Shown: piece after piece, positions 16,999 through 26,300 of the stretch
Layout: every line of letters begins with the position of its first letter
Numbering within the stretch: position 1 is the stretch's first letter
From: Roseibium porphyridii
Lineage (GTDB): Bacteria; Pseudomonadota; Alphaproteobacteria; Rhizobiales; Stappiaceae
Direction: 5' to 3'
NCBI RefSeq assembly: GCF_026191725.2
Contig: NZ_CP120863.1
Location: 1,778,001 to 1,842,000 of the forward strand
Length of the DNA stretch: 64,000 bases
Position numbers and translations under genes: made by a program
Notes under the pieces: model-generated
The model's database searches: none
Told to the model about the DNA's origin: nothing
Seen by the model: the letters and a program-made list of their open reading frames with translations, nothing else

Positions 16999-17166
16999 AA
17001 AATCACTGAGCGACCAGTCTATTTTGCTGAAATTGCCATGAGCAGAAGCGAGATTGACGTCAACTTGCCCAGAAATGCGCAACGTCCCATGCAGGGATAA
17101 TTTGGCATCTTGGTTCGGCAGATCGTTAGACGCCATCCAAACGGCATCAAAGGGTCGGGGGATTGA

Positions 17167-17243
17167 TGGTAGCGGAGGAGGGACTTGAACCCCCGACACG
17201 CGGATTATGATTCCGCTGCTCTAACCAGCTGAGCTACTCCGCC
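17167..17243 (-). tRNA. tRNA-Met (CAU anticodon), elongator type
   Basis: On the reverse strand a 77-base cloverleaf: acceptor GGCGGAG pairing with CTCCGCT-side bases, D arm AGCTCAGCTGGTTAGAGC, anticodon stem GCGGA/TCCGC around the loop ATCATAA (anticodon CAT), T arm GGGGGTTCAAGTCCC, and an encoded CCA. A paired first base of the acceptor argues against initiator tRNA. A tRNA-Ile with lysidine-modified CAU cannot be fully excluded. Confidence 0.92.
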
Positions 17244-17357
17244 ATACAAAGCGGCAAGACCTTGTAAGGTCCGCGCGATGTGGGGTGCTTATAGTGAGCG
17301 GGCAGGCGGGCGTCAAGCGTTGAATGAGCGCCCGCCTGCATTCTTTTTTGCAGCTTC

Positions 17358-18536
17358 TCAAGCAGCCGAAACCGGGGCGTTCGCTTGTGGAAAATCAATG
17401 GCCTGTTCGCCGGTGCGCTCGGTTTTATGGATCCAGCCGCCCCCAAGAACCCTTGCGGTTTCATCATCGCCGTCAAAGAAAACGCAGGCCTGACCGGGTG
17501 CAACGCCTGTTTCGCCGTTTGCAAGGTCGACAAAGGCCTTTCCGTTCAGGATCCGAACCGTTGCAGGTGCCGGCGGACGGGTTGAGCGGACCTTGGCAAA
17601 GACTTCGATTTCGTCGCCTTCATCCAATGGCTGATCGCCGATCCAGTTGGTCTCGCGCAAGAGGATGGTCCGGGTCGCCAAGGCTTCTCTTGGCCCTACC
17701 ACCACGCGCCGGTCGTCCGCGTCTAGCCGGACCACATAAAGCGGCTCGCCTGTCGCCACGCCTATGCCGCGCCGCTGACCGATCGTGAAATGAATGATCC
17801 CTTCGTGCCGGCCCAAGACGCGTCCGTCCATGTGAACAATGTCGCCAGGCTCAGCCGCGTTGGGACGCAGCTTGCGGATCACAGAAGCATAGTCACCGTC
17901 GGGCACAAAACAGATGTCCTGGCTGTCAGGTTTGTTGGCAACGGACAGGCCGAACTCGGCCGCGAGTTCACGGACTTTCTCCTTCGGCATACCACCAAGG
18001 GGAAAGCGCACGAAATCAAGCTGCTCCTGTGTTGTTGCGAACAGAAAGTAGCTCTGGTCACGGTCAAGATCCGTCGGGCGGAAGAGCGCCCGCTTGTTGC
18101 CCTTCTGGGACGAGCGCACATAGTGTCCGGTGGCAAGGGCATCCGCACCGAGGTCGCGTGCGGTCTTCAGCAGATCGGTGAACTTGACCGTCTGGTTGCA
18201 GGAGACACACGGGATCGGTGTTTCGCCGGCAATGTAGCTGTCGGCGAACCGGTCCATCACCTGTTCCTTGAAGCGGCTCTCATAGTCCAGCACGTAATGC
18301 GGAATTCCGATCTTTTCCGCAGCCCTTCGCGCATCGTGAATGTCGACACCGGCGCAGCAGGATTTTGCCTTGGCCACGGCAGCGCCATGGTCGTAAAGCT
18401 GCAGCGTGACGCCAATGACGTCATATCCTTCTGCCTTCATCAGCGCCGCGACGACTGAACTGTCGACGCCACCTGACATGGCAACGACGACACGCGTGTC
18501 TTCTGGGCGGCCGGGAAGATCCAGACTGTTTCGCAT
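17358..18536 (-). CDS. mnmA: tRNA-specific 2-thiouridylase MnmA
   Basis: A 392-residue enzyme that puts sulfur on U34 of tRNA for Lys, Glu and Gln, using ATP and sulfur relayed from cysteine desulfurase. Visible are the PP-loop SGGVDSSV near the N-terminus, [11 protein letters not shown] with a catalytic Cys, the ATP/tRNA-binding DQSYFLF, and [15 protein letters not shown] with the second catalytic Cys. ATG 18536 has GGAAG 8 bases upstream; a TTG start at 18596 would add 20 unconserved residues. It lies beside a tRNA gene and is divergent from the flagellar block. Confidence 0.97.
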   Translation of the reverse strand: MRNSLDLPGRPEDTRVVVAMSGGVDSSVVAALMKAEGYDVIGVTLQLYDHGAAVAKAKSCCAGVDIHDARRAAEKIGIPHYVLDYESRFKEQVMDRFADSYIAGETPIPCVSCNQTVKFTDLLKTARDLGADALATGHYVRSSQKGNKRALFRPTDLDRDQSYFLFATTQEQLDFVRFPLGGMPKEKVRELAAEFGLSVANKPDSQDICFVPDGDYASVIRKLRPNAAEPGDIVHMDGRVLGRHEGIIHFTIGQRRGIGVATGEPLYVVRLDADDRRVVVGPREALATRTILLRETNWIGDQPLDEGDEIEVFAKVRSTRPPAPATVRILNGKAFVDLANGETGVAPGQACVFFDGDDETARVLGGGWIHKTERTGEQAIDFPQANAPVSAA

Positions 18537-18909
18537 AAATTCAACTTCCAGAAGTTCTGACGGATCAACCTGACCGGCACCGCTTTGTGCCGACAACAGC
18601 GGTCCCGGTCTCCACTATGGATTTTTGCCGGCCGCTCAGATCCTTTGTCTTTTCAAATTCGGCGGCACTATACAGATAAGCCCGGCGTCTGCCAATTGCA
18701 TCCCCCGCATGGCAGGCACGCTTTGCCGGATCGGCAAAGCTTGCCGCCTGCTTTTTCGGTTTATAACAGAGAAGGCATATTTTAGTTTATATTTTTCAAT
18801 GGTTTGTCCAGTGTTTGAAAACTGGCCCGGTGCTTGCTTTCAATCCGGTGATGAAATGTGCCTGCTGTGGCGGGTAAGCGAATTGGGGGCAAATGTGCTG
18901 CCATTTGGA
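18537..18909. other. Divergent intergenic region mnmA / fliK
   Basis: About 370 bases. The frame of fliK is open back to 18625 (with ATG at 18798 and 18856), so part may be coding. Around 18770-18800 it is AT-rich (TATTTTAGTTTATATTTTT), a likely promoter zone. No CtrA box of the TTAA-N7-TTAAC form is seen here. Confidence 0.4.
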
Positions 18910-20871
18910 ATGACGAATGATGTTTCGGCCAATGCCCTGGCTGCCGGTGCAAGCAGTCTGGGTGGTTCGGTCCAAATACCTGGTGTTGGCGGCAAGGTCT
19001 CCAACTTTGCGCGCGAGCTTGGGGCGCTTGAGGTCGGCGACGTCGGGTCTGCTGGTCAATCTCTTGGTCCGGAGGGTCGGCTTTCCCTGCTCGATGCGGG
19101 TCTTGCAGGTGCGGAGGCGGAAGGCACGAAGGTTCCGTCCCTGGCTGATGCGGTATCTGTAACGCCAGCCGGAGATGGTGCGAGCCTTGTGGATGTCGCG
19201 CTGGGCGCACTTGATGAAGCTGGCGCCAGTCAATTGCCGGCTGAAGCGGTAGAGGCGCAGCCTGGGCAGGAAATATCCTCTGAGGATCTGCCGGAAAATG
19301 AAGAAGGAGCTGCCGACCCGCTGTTGGCGCTGTCAACTCTGCCGAGCGTTGAGACAGGTTTCTCTGCACTCGTGCCTGAGGGAGGTGTGTCCGGCGCAGC
19401 TTCTACTACCGGCGCGGCCGGTGTCGGTGCAAGCAATTCCGGCCAGGCGCTGGTTGCCAGTGCCGGCGTTTCGGGGGCAGCGAACGGTCTATCGGCCGGG
19501 TCAGTGCCGGCTTTTGGCACGGGCTTGCCTGAGCCAGTTCGTCCGGTGTCGAGCGCGGCCGGTCAGGCCGGGCCCGCAGCACCGCTGCAGGGAGGTCAGG
19601 CGGGAGTTGATACGGGGCAAGATGTTCCTGTCCCCGTTTCAACAAATACGCGTCGTTGGCAATCCGAGTTGCCGGAAGAATTCCGAGCGTCAACCCCTGG
19701 TGCGGGGTCAAAGCAGGTCGTACAGCAGCAGAGCATTCAATCGCCAGTGCAGCCGGTATCCGGCGCAGTGCCGAGTGAGGGTGACTTGATGCTGGCAAGT
19801 GCATCCTTGAAGGAAGGTGGGCCTGAAAAGGGTCAGGCTGTTGAATTGCTTCGCCCGGCAGGAGAGACGGCAAAGCCATCCGTCGGAGTTTCGACACCCC
19901 TTGTCTCGAATGATGATGGTGCGCAGCTGCCGCAACTTCTGAAACAGGACGGAGTAGAGCAGAAGCCGACGCTTGCGACGCAGGCGAGCCCTGCAAGTCA
20001 GGCCAAAGACGCTGGAATTCCTTCCGGAGCCGCTGATGTGGCTCCGCAGGCAGCGCCACCAAACAAAGGCTTGAAGAGCTCAGATGCCTTGGTGCAGCCG
20101 GTTACCGAAGCATCTCCTCAGGCCGACAAGGCCAATGCGAAAGTGGCTGGCAATGCAGCGCCTGATGTCAACGCAGAGACTTCAAGAGAGAGACCGGTTG
20201 CAGCAAACACGAGCGCTGACGCAGGACCACGTCCGGAGGCACGCCTGGCAAACGGAGCACTGCCGGCAGCAGCAGCTGCTGCAGTGTCCGCCGGTGTGAC
20301 GACGGAAAAACCTGATCTCTCACTGGTCACAGCTGACCTGAGCTTGAGCAGTGAAATCGGTTCGGCGACCGTACGGGGTGGCGATCTTACCGGTGCGATG
20401 CGCACTGAAAGCCTTCAAACGCCTAATCAGGCTCAATCGGCACAAGTGGCCTCTCAGGTGGCTGCGGAAATTGCCCGCAATCTGAAAAACGGCCAGACCC
20501 GTTTCCAGATGCGGTTCGATCCGCCTGAACTCGGGCGGGTTGAAGTCAATATGAAGGTGGGCTCGGACGGAAGCGTGCAGGCGCACCTGATCGTTGAGAG
20601 GCCGGAAACACTCGACATGTTCCTGCGCGACCAACGTGGGCTTGAACGCGCTTTGGAAGCTGCGGGTCTGAACCCGGATTCAGACAATCTGCAGTTTTCT
20701 CTGAAGCGGGATGGCGAACAACAATTTGCGTCCGGAAATGGCCAGGGTGACCAGCCCGCTGGCAGGAACGACGCCAATGGAGCAGAGGCTGCGGAGCTGG
20801 AGCCTGAAGTCGAGGACATCGTGCGCATGACGCTTGCCCAGCAACGCGGTGGTCTTGATCTGAAAATCTAA
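18910..20871 (+). CDS. fliK: Flagellar hook-length control protein FliK
   Basis: A long, low-complexity Ala/Gly/Ser/Gln-rich protein (653 residues from ATG 18910) ending in the conserved Flg_hook domain (about residue 500-610): TRFQMRFDPPELGRVEVNM, followed by VERPETLDMFLRDQRGLERAL and LNPDSDNLQFSL. FliK measures hook length and switches the export apparatus to late substrates. The variable N-terminal part is the ruler. The start is uncertain: in-frame ATGs at 18798 and 18856 exist, and none has a strong ribosome site. flgD follows after 32 bases, the usual alphaproteobacterial pairing. Confidence 0.88.
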   Translation: MTNDVSANALAAGASSLGGSVQIPGVGGKVSNFARELGALEVGDVGSAGQSLGPEGRLSLLDAGLAGAEAEGTKVPSLADAVSVTPAGDGASLVDVALGALDEAGASQLPAEAVEAQPGQEISSEDLPENEEGAADPLLALSTLPSVETGFSALVPEGGVSGAASTTGAAGVGASNSGQALVASAGVSGAANGLSAGSVPAFGTGLPEPVRPVSSAAGQAGPAAPLQGGQAGVDTGQDVPVPVSTNTRRWQSELPEEFRASTPGAGSKQVVQQQSIQSPVQPVSGAVPSEGDLMLASASLKEGGPEKGQAVELLRPAGETAKPSVGVSTPLVSNDDGAQLPQLLKQDGVEQKPTLATQASPASQAKDAGIPSGAADVAPQAAPPNKGLKSSDALVQPVTEASPQADKANAKVAGNAAPDVNAETSRERPVAANTSADAGPRPEARLANGALPAAAAAAVSAGVTTEKPDLSLVTADLSLSSEIGSATVRGGDLTGAMRTESLQTPNQAQSAQVASQVAAEIARNLKNGQTRFQMRFDPPELGRVEVNMKVGSDGSVQAHLIVERPETLDMFLRDQRGLERALEAAGLNPDSDNLQFSLKRDGEQQFASGNGQGDQPAGRNDANGAEAAELEPEVEDIVRMTLAQQRGGLDLKI

Positions 20872-20903
20872 GGTGGGGCGGGACTGCGCCCCAGGAGCTG
20901 ACA

Positions 20904-21563
20904 ATGACTGTAATTTCTTCTGCAACGTCGACGGCCGCTGAAAGCGCCAGCACGACAAGCCAGAACGGCTTGATGGCGAATTATGAGCTGTTCCTGAGCA
21001 TTCTGACAACGCAGATCCAGAACCAGGATCCGCTCGATCCAATGGATTCAGCTGAGTACACAAATCAGCTGGTTCAATATTCCAACGTCGAGCAATCCAT
21101 TCAGCAGAACAAGAACCTCGAAAGCATCATAGCTTCTCTGGAGTCCAACCAGAGCATGAGCTATGTCAGCTATATCGGGAACGAGATTACCGCAGATGCG
21201 TCCAGCACCTTGCTGTCCGGCAGTGCCGCCAGTTGGGGGTACGAGCTGCAAGAAGACGCTTCAGGCAGCTTTGAGATCCGCAATTCGAGTGGCGATCTTG
21301 TGTATAGCGGCGAAGTCGAGCTTAAAGCCGGATCGGGCACATTCAATTGGGCGGGACAGACCGATGCGGGAACCGATGCGGCTGATGGTGTTTATTCGAT
21401 CTCGTTCGATCTGAGGGATGCCAACAGCCGTCCGGAAAAAGTCACGACCGCAGTCTCCGGCATTGTCGACAGCGTCGACTGGTCAAGCGGCTCGGCGGTA
21501 CTAAGTGTCGATGGGCGAAGTGTACCTGTCTCGTCGGTGCTCTCAGTGTCCAGGCCAAGCTGA
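20904..21563 (+). CDS. flgD: Flagellar hook capping protein FlgD
   Basis: A 219-residue protein. The conserved N-terminal export/cap segment is clear (NYELFLSILTTQIQNQDPLDPMDSAEYTNQL, residues about 27-57, with the QNQDPLDP motif), followed by a FlgD Ig-like/tudor part (GDLVYSGEVELKAGSGTFNW and DGVYSISFDL). FlgD sits on the growing hook tip and directs FlgE assembly, so it acts with FliK encoded just upstream, 32 bases away. CAGGAGC lies before the ATG. Confidence 0.95.
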   Translation: MTVISSATSTAAESASTTSQNGLMANYELFLSILTTQIQNQDPLDPMDSAEYTNQLVQYSNVEQSIQQNKNLESIIASLESNQSMSYVSYIGNEITADASSTLLSGSAASWGYELQEDASGSFEIRNSSGDLVYSGEVELKAGSGTFNWAGQTDAGTDAADGVYSISFDLRDANSRPEKVTTAVSGIVDSVDWSSGSAVLSVDGRSVPVSSVLSVSRPS

Positions 21564-21939
21564 GGCCCACCATTGAGGCTGCTTGCTCAAACCTGAAATC
21601 TCGCTGTATTTCAGCCGGCCGCGTGACCGGACGTTCTTCAATGCGTTCGGTAGAGACCGTTGCTTTGCTCAAGAAAAATCTCAAACCTGGTCTCTTGGAC
21701 CTGATGCCATTTGCACTGGTTAACCGGATTGCGTTGCAATTTGCACGAGATAGTAATTATGGTTAATAAAACCATATTCATTAGTTAAACAATTGAATGA
21801 TTATCTTTGTAGAATCCTAAATATCATTCACTAAATTTAGATTCTATAGTTAATAAAAACACAATTTTGCTTTAGGCGTTTGTTAAGCGTCGTCATGTAG
21901 TCTCAATTGAACCTTGGTCATGGTTAGTGTGAGAGTACA
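21564..21939. promoter_or_regulatory. AT-rich control region upstream of sciP with CtrA half-site
   Basis: 376 bases; 21740-21880 is strongly AT-rich. ATGGTTAA at 21759-21766 is the complement of TTAACCAT, a CtrA half-site, and GGTTAACC occurs around 21719-21726. No full TTAA-N7-TTAA pair was found. These would suit CtrA control of sciP, which is known in related bacteria, but the evidence is only motif-level. Confidence 0.4.
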
Positions 21940-22215
21940 ATGACCGAACATATTCGTTCGCGTGTAAAATATGTCATCGGGCCCGATGGTAGTCCGCTTA
22001 CTATAGCAGACTTGCCTCCGACTTCGACAAAGCGGTGGGTTATCCGCCGCAAAGCTGAAGTGGTAGCTGCCGTTCGTGGGGGCCTTCTATCCCTTGAAGA
22101 AGCCTGCCAGAGATACACTCTGACGGTAGAGGAGTTCCTCTCCTGGCAAAGCTCTATTGAGAAGCACGGTCTTGCCGGGCTGCGGGCAACGCGCATCCAG
22201 CAATATCGCGCCTGA
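21940..22215 (+). CDS. sciP: CtrA inhibitor SciP (DUF1153)
   Basis: A 91-residue DUF1153 protein. The helix-turn-helix block KRWVIRRKAEVVAAVRGG, with LSLEEACQRYTLTVEEFLSWQ after it, is highly conserved in alphaproteobacteria. In Caulobacter SciP binds CtrA or nearby DNA and blocks transcription of CtrA-activated genes in G1. Here it sits between flgD and the fliF operon, which has a CtrA box, so SciP probably tunes the neighbouring flagellar genes. The gene is monocistronic, with a terminator after it. Confidence 0.95.
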   Translation: MTEHIRSRVKYVIGPDGSPLTIADLPPTSTKRWVIRRKAEVVAAVRGGLLSLEEACQRYTLTVEEFLSWQSSIEKHGLAGLRATRIQQYRA

Positions 22216-22264
22216 TCCTCAAGGCACAATTTAATATCCGGGCACGCGAAGGGCGTGCTTGAAG

Positions 22265-22289
22265 AAGGTCGGCTGCGCCGGCCTTTTTT
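22265..22289 (+). terminator. Rho-independent terminator of sciP
   Basis: A 9-bp stem, AAGGTCGGC and GCCGGCCTT with one mismatch, closes a TGC loop and is followed by a run of six Ts. A second hairpin, GCACGC-GAAGG-GCGTGC, lies at 22242-22258. Confidence 0.85.
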
Positions 22290-22428
22290 GTTGATGATTT
22301 GATATTGCCGTTTTGTTGGAACTTATCCAAAAATTAATAAAGTAGGCAGTTTTTCCCCACTTCCGTCGCATTTTGCACACGCCGTTTCCGCAGAAAGCCG
22401 CCAATTCGTCGCTTTGGCGACATAATCG

Positions 22429-22444
22429 TTAACTGCTTGTTAAC
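22429..22444 (+). promoter_or_regulatory. CtrA box upstream of fliF
   Basis: TTAA-CTGCTTG-TTAAC matches the CtrA consensus TTAA-N7-TTAAC exactly and continues as TTAACCAT. It lies about 100 bases before the fliF start. In Caulobacter CtrA activates the early flagellar operon headed by fliF. A 13-bp palindrome (GGCAAA-T-TTTGCC, 22454-22466) follows 9 bases downstream; I cannot assign it. Confidence 0.8.
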
Positions 22445-22541
22445 CATCTGGGCGGCAAATTTTGCCCATCAGGAGTGTGGTGTGTCGAACCGACTCCAAC
22501 AATAACAGCTTTAGACATGCTTCAGATGCGGGCGGGCACTC

Positions 22542-24158
22542 GTGAACGGACTGATTGAATTCATAAAAGCGTTGGGACCAGCACGTATTGCTGCCATGGG
22601 AGCAGTTGCGGCGATCCTGATCGGCGTTTTCGCGTTCATTATCTTCCGGGTCACGTCTCCCCAGATGACGACGCTCTACAACGAGCTGACCCTGGAAGAT
22701 TCAGCTGCCATCGTCACACAGCTTGAAAGCCAGGGTGTCCAATTCAAACTGACCCGTCAGGGCGCAACCATTCTGGTCGCGAAAGAACAGGTTGCACGTT
22801 TGCGGATGCAGCTTGCCGCAGAAGGTCTGCCGACAGGTGGTTCGATCGGTTACGAGATTTTTGACCGCACCGATACTCTGGGTGCAACCAGCTTTGTTCA
22901 GAACATCAACCACTTGCGTGCGATGGAAGGCGAGTTGTCACGAACCATCGGTTCGCTTGATCGTATTCGTGCAGCGCGGGTTCATCTCGTCATTCCTGAG
23001 CGGCAGTTGTTTCAGAAAGACCGCCGTCCGCCTTCAGCATCCATCGTTCTGAGTGTGCGTGGCGCGCTTGGTCCCGGCGAGATCCGCGCTGTGCAGCATC
23101 TTGTGGCAACGGCCGTCGACGGGCTTGATCCGGATCGTGTTTCCATTGTCGACGAAACAGGCCGACTGCTGGCGTCCGGTGTTGGCAATGACGAAGACGG
23201 CATGCTGACCGCCTCACTGCAAGAGCGTAACCAGGCGATCGAAGGACGTTTGCGCAATCAAGTCGAGGAGATTTTGAATTCCATCGTTGGGCCGGGTCGC
23301 GCACGTGTTCGGGTCAATGCCGAAGTCGACTACAACCGTTTGACCGAAACGACGGAAACCTTCGACCCGGAAGGGCAGGTCGTTCGGTCCACGCAAACCA
23401 AGGAAGAGGCGAGTTCGGCGATTTCTCGCAATGGACAAGTCACAGTTGGAAATCAGCTGCCGCAAGCCGAAGGCGATGTCGGTCAGGGCGGCGACCGCGA
23501 TACCACAAGCGTTACCGAAGAGATTGTGAACTACGAGATTTCGCGCTCGACACGGACAGAGGTTATCGAGGCCGGTCAAATCAACCGTCTTTCCGTTGCA
23601 GTGCTTGTTGATGGCACCTATCAGCCTGACGGCAATGGTGATCCTGTCTATACACCGCGTTCGCAGGAAACGCTGGACCGGATTGCAGTGCTGGTGCGCT
23701 CCGCAATTGGCTTCGACGAAGAGCGCGGCGACCTGGTTGAAGTCGTCAATCTGCAATTCGCGCTGCCCCCGCAGGAAGATCTTCTGGCCGAAAGCGATGG
23801 TCTTTTCGACTTCACACGCGATGACATCATTCGCTTCGCAGAGCTTGGTGTTCTCTTCCTGATCGCAGTTCTTCTTCTTCTCTTTGTGGTTCGCCCACTG
23901 CTGCGTCGCATCGTAACGCCTGAGGAAAAGCAACCGCAGGAGTTGATGATCGGTCCCGATGGCACGTTGGTCGTGGAAACGGATGTGCCGCAGGAGGATG
24001 AGGCTGAGGACGAGTTTGTTATCGAGTGGCTGGAGCAGGCCAAGCAGGAAGGCGCAATGCAGGCAAGTTCGATCGCCAAAGTGGGCGACATGATCAAGGA
24101 TCACCCAACCGAAGCGGTCAACATCGTCCGCGGTTGGCTGGATGAACAGGCGGCCTGA
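22542..24158 (+). CDS. fliF: Flagellar MS-ring protein FliF
   Basis: A 538-residue inner-membrane ring protein of the flagellar basal body. A first membrane helix lies at about residues 17-36, then the YscJ/FliF ring-building domain ([25 protein letters not shown], in part; PERQLF and SASIVLSV), a long periplasmic part, a second helix around 427-449 ([19 protein letters not shown]) and a short C-terminal tail for FliG. The start is GTG 22542. fliG starts 2 bases after its stop. First gene of the fliF-G-H-N-flbD-flhA operon, in the same order as Caulobacter. Confidence 0.96.
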   Translation: MNGLIEFIKALGPARIAAMGAVAAILIGVFAFIIFRVTSPQMTTLYNELTLEDSAAIVTQLESQGVQFKLTRQGATILVAKEQVARLRMQLAAEGLPTGGSIGYEIFDRTDTLGATSFVQNINHLRAMEGELSRTIGSLDRIRAARVHLVIPERQLFQKDRRPPSASIVLSVRGALGPGEIRAVQHLVATAVDGLDPDRVSIVDETGRLLASGVGNDEDGMLTASLQERNQAIEGRLRNQVEEILNSIVGPGRARVRVNAEVDYNRLTETTETFDPEGQVVRSTQTKEEASSAISRNGQVTVGNQLPQAEGDVGQGGDRDTTSVTEEIVNYEISRSTRTEVIEAGQINRLSVAVLVDGTYQPDGNGDPVYTPRSQETLDRIAVLVRSAIGFDEERGDLVEVVNLQFALPPQEDLLAESDGLFDFTRDDIIRFAELGVLFLIAVLLLLFVVRPLLRRIVTPEEKQPQELMIGPDGTLVVETDVPQEDEAEDEFVIEWLEQAKQEGAMQASSIAKVGDMIKDHPTEAVNIVRGWLDEQAA

Positions 24159-24160
24159 GC

Positions 24161-25207
24161 GTGAGCGATCAACTCCAACAACAGCTTCAGGTCAGCTTAG
24201 ACGAGGAAGACCGCGACCTTAAAGGTGCGGAGCGTGCAGCTGTTCTGTTGCTGGCGCTCGGCGAGTCCCACGGTACGCCGATCTGGTCGAAGCTGGATGA
24301 GATCGAAGTTCGTCAGGTTTCGGCTGCAATGGCCAATCTCGGGCCGGTCACGCCGAATATGCTGGAAGATCTTTTCAAGGACTTTGTCCGCAGGGTCAGC
24401 TCAAAGGGAGCCTTGACGGGCAACGTCGATGCGACGGAGCGGTTGTTGGCGAACTTTCTGCCCGGCGACAAGGTCAGCGTCATCATGGAGGAGATCCGTG
24501 GTCCTGCCGGGCGCAACATGTGGGAGAAACTCTCCAATGTGCAAGAAAATGTTCTGGCCAACTATCTGAAGAACGAATACCCGCAAACTGTGGCGGTGGT
24601 TCTTTCCAAGATCAATTCAGATCATGCCGCACGGGTGCTTGGCATCCTACCCGAGGAACTGGCTCTTGAAGTGGTCAGCCGCATGCTGCGCATGGACGCC
24701 GTGCAAAAGGAAGTTCTTGAGAAGGTCGAACAGACCCTCAGGGTAGAGTTCATGTCAAACCTGACCAACACCTCCAGGCGCGACAGCCACGAGATGATGG
24801 CCGACATCTTCAATAATTTCGACAGACAAACGGAAGCCAGGTTCCTTGCGGCGCTTGAAGAAGACAACCGTGAAGCCGCCGACCGCATCAAGACGTTGAT
24901 GTTCACTTTCGACGATCTCCTGAAACTGGACGCAGCAAGCTGTCAGACACTTCTGCGCCACGTAGAAAAAGATCAGCTGGCCATTGCATTGAAGGGCTCA
25001 ACCGATACGGCGCGCGACTTCTTCTTCGGCAACATGTCTTCGCGCGCGGCCAAATTGCTTCAGGACGACATGGATGCACTTGGGCCCGTAAGGCTGCGTG
25101 ATGTCGACGAAGCTCAGACAAGCATGGTGAACAAGGCAAAGGACCTGGCGGCGAAGGGCGAGATCTTGATCTCCAAGTCCAAGGGTGACGACGAGATTAT
25201 CTACTGA
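24161..25207 (+). CDS. fliG: Flagellar motor switch protein FliG
   Basis: A 348-residue rotor protein joining the MS ring to the C ring and taking torque from the stator. The middle domain carries the EHPQ-like region ([16 protein letters not shown]), and the C-terminal domain has the charged torque helix ([29 protein letters not shown] in part, then [28 protein letters not shown] in part). GTG start two bases after fliF. Its stop overlaps the fliH start. Confidence 0.96.
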   Translation: MSDQLQQQLQVSLDEEDRDLKGAERAAVLLLALGESHGTPIWSKLDEIEVRQVSAAMANLGPVTPNMLEDLFKDFVRRVSSKGALTGNVDATERLLANFLPGDKVSVIMEEIRGPAGRNMWEKLSNVQENVLANYLKNEYPQTVAVVLSKINSDHAARVLGILPEELALEVVSRMLRMDAVQKEVLEKVEQTLRVEFMSNLTNTSRRDSHEMMADIFNNFDRQTEARFLAALEEDNREAADRIKTLMFTFDDLLKLDAASCQTLLRHVEKDQLAIALKGSTDTARDFFFGNMSSRAAKLLQDDMDALGPVRLRDVDEAQTSMVNKAKDLAAKGEILISKSKGDDEIIY

Positions 25208-25941
25208 TGCAGCAGCCAAACCGAACTTACAACAGAATGGGAAGCATGACGAACCCGTCCAAATTTCTGTTTGACATGGACTTTTCCGCTCAGGAAGAGG
25301 AGCCGGAGATCGTTGCTCCGCCTGAGCCGGAAATCCCGAAGATCCCTGTCGCCCAGCATGAGGAAATTCTGGAGAAGGCCAAGGCTCAGGCTTTCGAGGA
25401 AGGCCGGATAAAGGCGCTTCAGGACTTGCAGACCAAACAGGAGACTCTGCTAACAGAAGAAGTGAATCGCCTCGTCGTCGCTGTCGGCGACGTCGTGCAC
25501 TCTCTGGACGAACAACAGGCCGCACGAGAAAAAGATGCGATTGGCCTTGCATTTCTTGTGGCTAGACGACTGTGCGCCCACCTGATCGCGCGTCAACCGC
25601 TGGCCGAAGCCGTGGCATTGGTGTCAGAATGCCTGGGTCCGCTTCGCAAGGCGCCTCATCTTGTGATCCGCATTGCGGAAAAGGATGTTGAGGCGCTGAA
25701 GTCGAAAGTGGATCCGATTGTCCATGAAAAGGGTTTTGAAGGCCGCCTTGTCATTTTGGGGGAACCCGAAATCAGCCGAGGCGATTGCCATATCGAATGG
25801 GCGGATGGTGGCATTCGGCGCGACCGGAAGGCTCTTGAAGCAGAGATCGACACTTCCATTCGGTCTTTTTTGAGGGCCCGCGGCACCGCGAAGAAGGCAC
25901 AAGTGTCCGACACGTCGGCGGAGAAAGGGACTGACGTATGA
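25207..25941 (+). CDS. fliH: Flagellar assembly protein FliH (FlbE)
   Basis: A 244-residue protein at the place of fliH/flbE in alphaproteobacterial fliF operons. The N-terminal part is acidic and Pro-rich (EEEPEIVAPPEPEIPKIP), the middle has a helical segment with small-residue spacing (AKAQAFEEGRIKALQDLQ), and the C-terminal part ends with CHIEWADGGIRRD, typical of FliH. FliH regulates the FliI ATPase of the export apparatus; fliI is not in the window. ATG 25207 overlaps the fliG stop by one base; ATG 25240 and 25249 are other possibilities. Confidence 0.88.
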   Translation: MQQPNRTYNRMGSMTNPSKFLFDMDFSAQEEEPEIVAPPEPEIPKIPVAQHEEILEKAKAQAFEEGRIKALQDLQTKQETLLTEEVNRLVVAVGDVVHSLDEQQAAREKDAIGLAFLVARRLCAHLIARQPLAEAVALVSECLGPLRKAPHLVIRIAEKDVEALKSKVDPIVHEKGFEGRLVILGEPEISRGDCHIEWADGGIRRDRKALEAEIDTSIRSFLRARGTAKKAQVSDTSAEKGTDV

Positions 25942-26288
25942 GTGACGAACAGATAGGCGAAGAGCAGGAACACAGCATTCCGCTCGACGAGTTGGAAGCG
26001 CCGCAGCGCAGTCTGGAAGAAGACGAAGTGCATGCGCCGCAATCCGCTGCCGACCTTGAAGCCGTTTTTGACGTGCCCGTTCGAATTTCTGCGGTGCTCG
26101 GACACTCGCGCATGCATGTCTCCGACCTCTTGAAACTGGCTTCCGGAACCGTTCTGGAGCTGGACCGCAAGGTTGGCGAGGCGATTGATATCTATGTGAA
26201 TGACCGGCTGGTGGCGCGCGGCGAGGTTGTCCTTGTTGAGGACAAGCTCGGAGTGACCATGACGGAAATCATCAAGACGGATCGATAG
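25938..26288 (+). CDS. fliN: Flagellar motor switch protein FliN
   Basis: A 116-residue C-ring protein. The acidic N-terminal tail (residues 1-40) precedes the SpoA domain: VFDVPVRISAVLGHSRMHVSD, then LLKLASGTVLELDRKVGEAIDIYVN and VARGEVVLVEDKLGVTMTEI. It helps in switching and in docking of the FliH-FliI complex. It overlaps fliH by four bases (ATGA) and is followed by flbD after 12 bases, so all are probably co-transcribed. Confidence 0.96.
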   Translation: MSDEQIGEEQEHSIPLDELEAPQRSLEEDEVHAPQSAADLEAVFDVPVRISAVLGHSRMHVSDLLKLASGTVLELDRKVGEAIDIYVNDRLVARGEVVLVEDKLGVTMTEIIKTDR

Positions 26289-26300
26289 GAAGAAAAGCGG

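Noticed and set aside
22441..22470. Possible sigma-54 promoter (GG...GC) before fliF
   Set aside because: GG and GC dinucleotides are 8, 11 or 12 bases apart, not the 10 required.
23214..24104. 296-codon reverse frame opposite fliF
   Set aside because: Mirror frame of a well-conserved gene; no ribosome site or family features.
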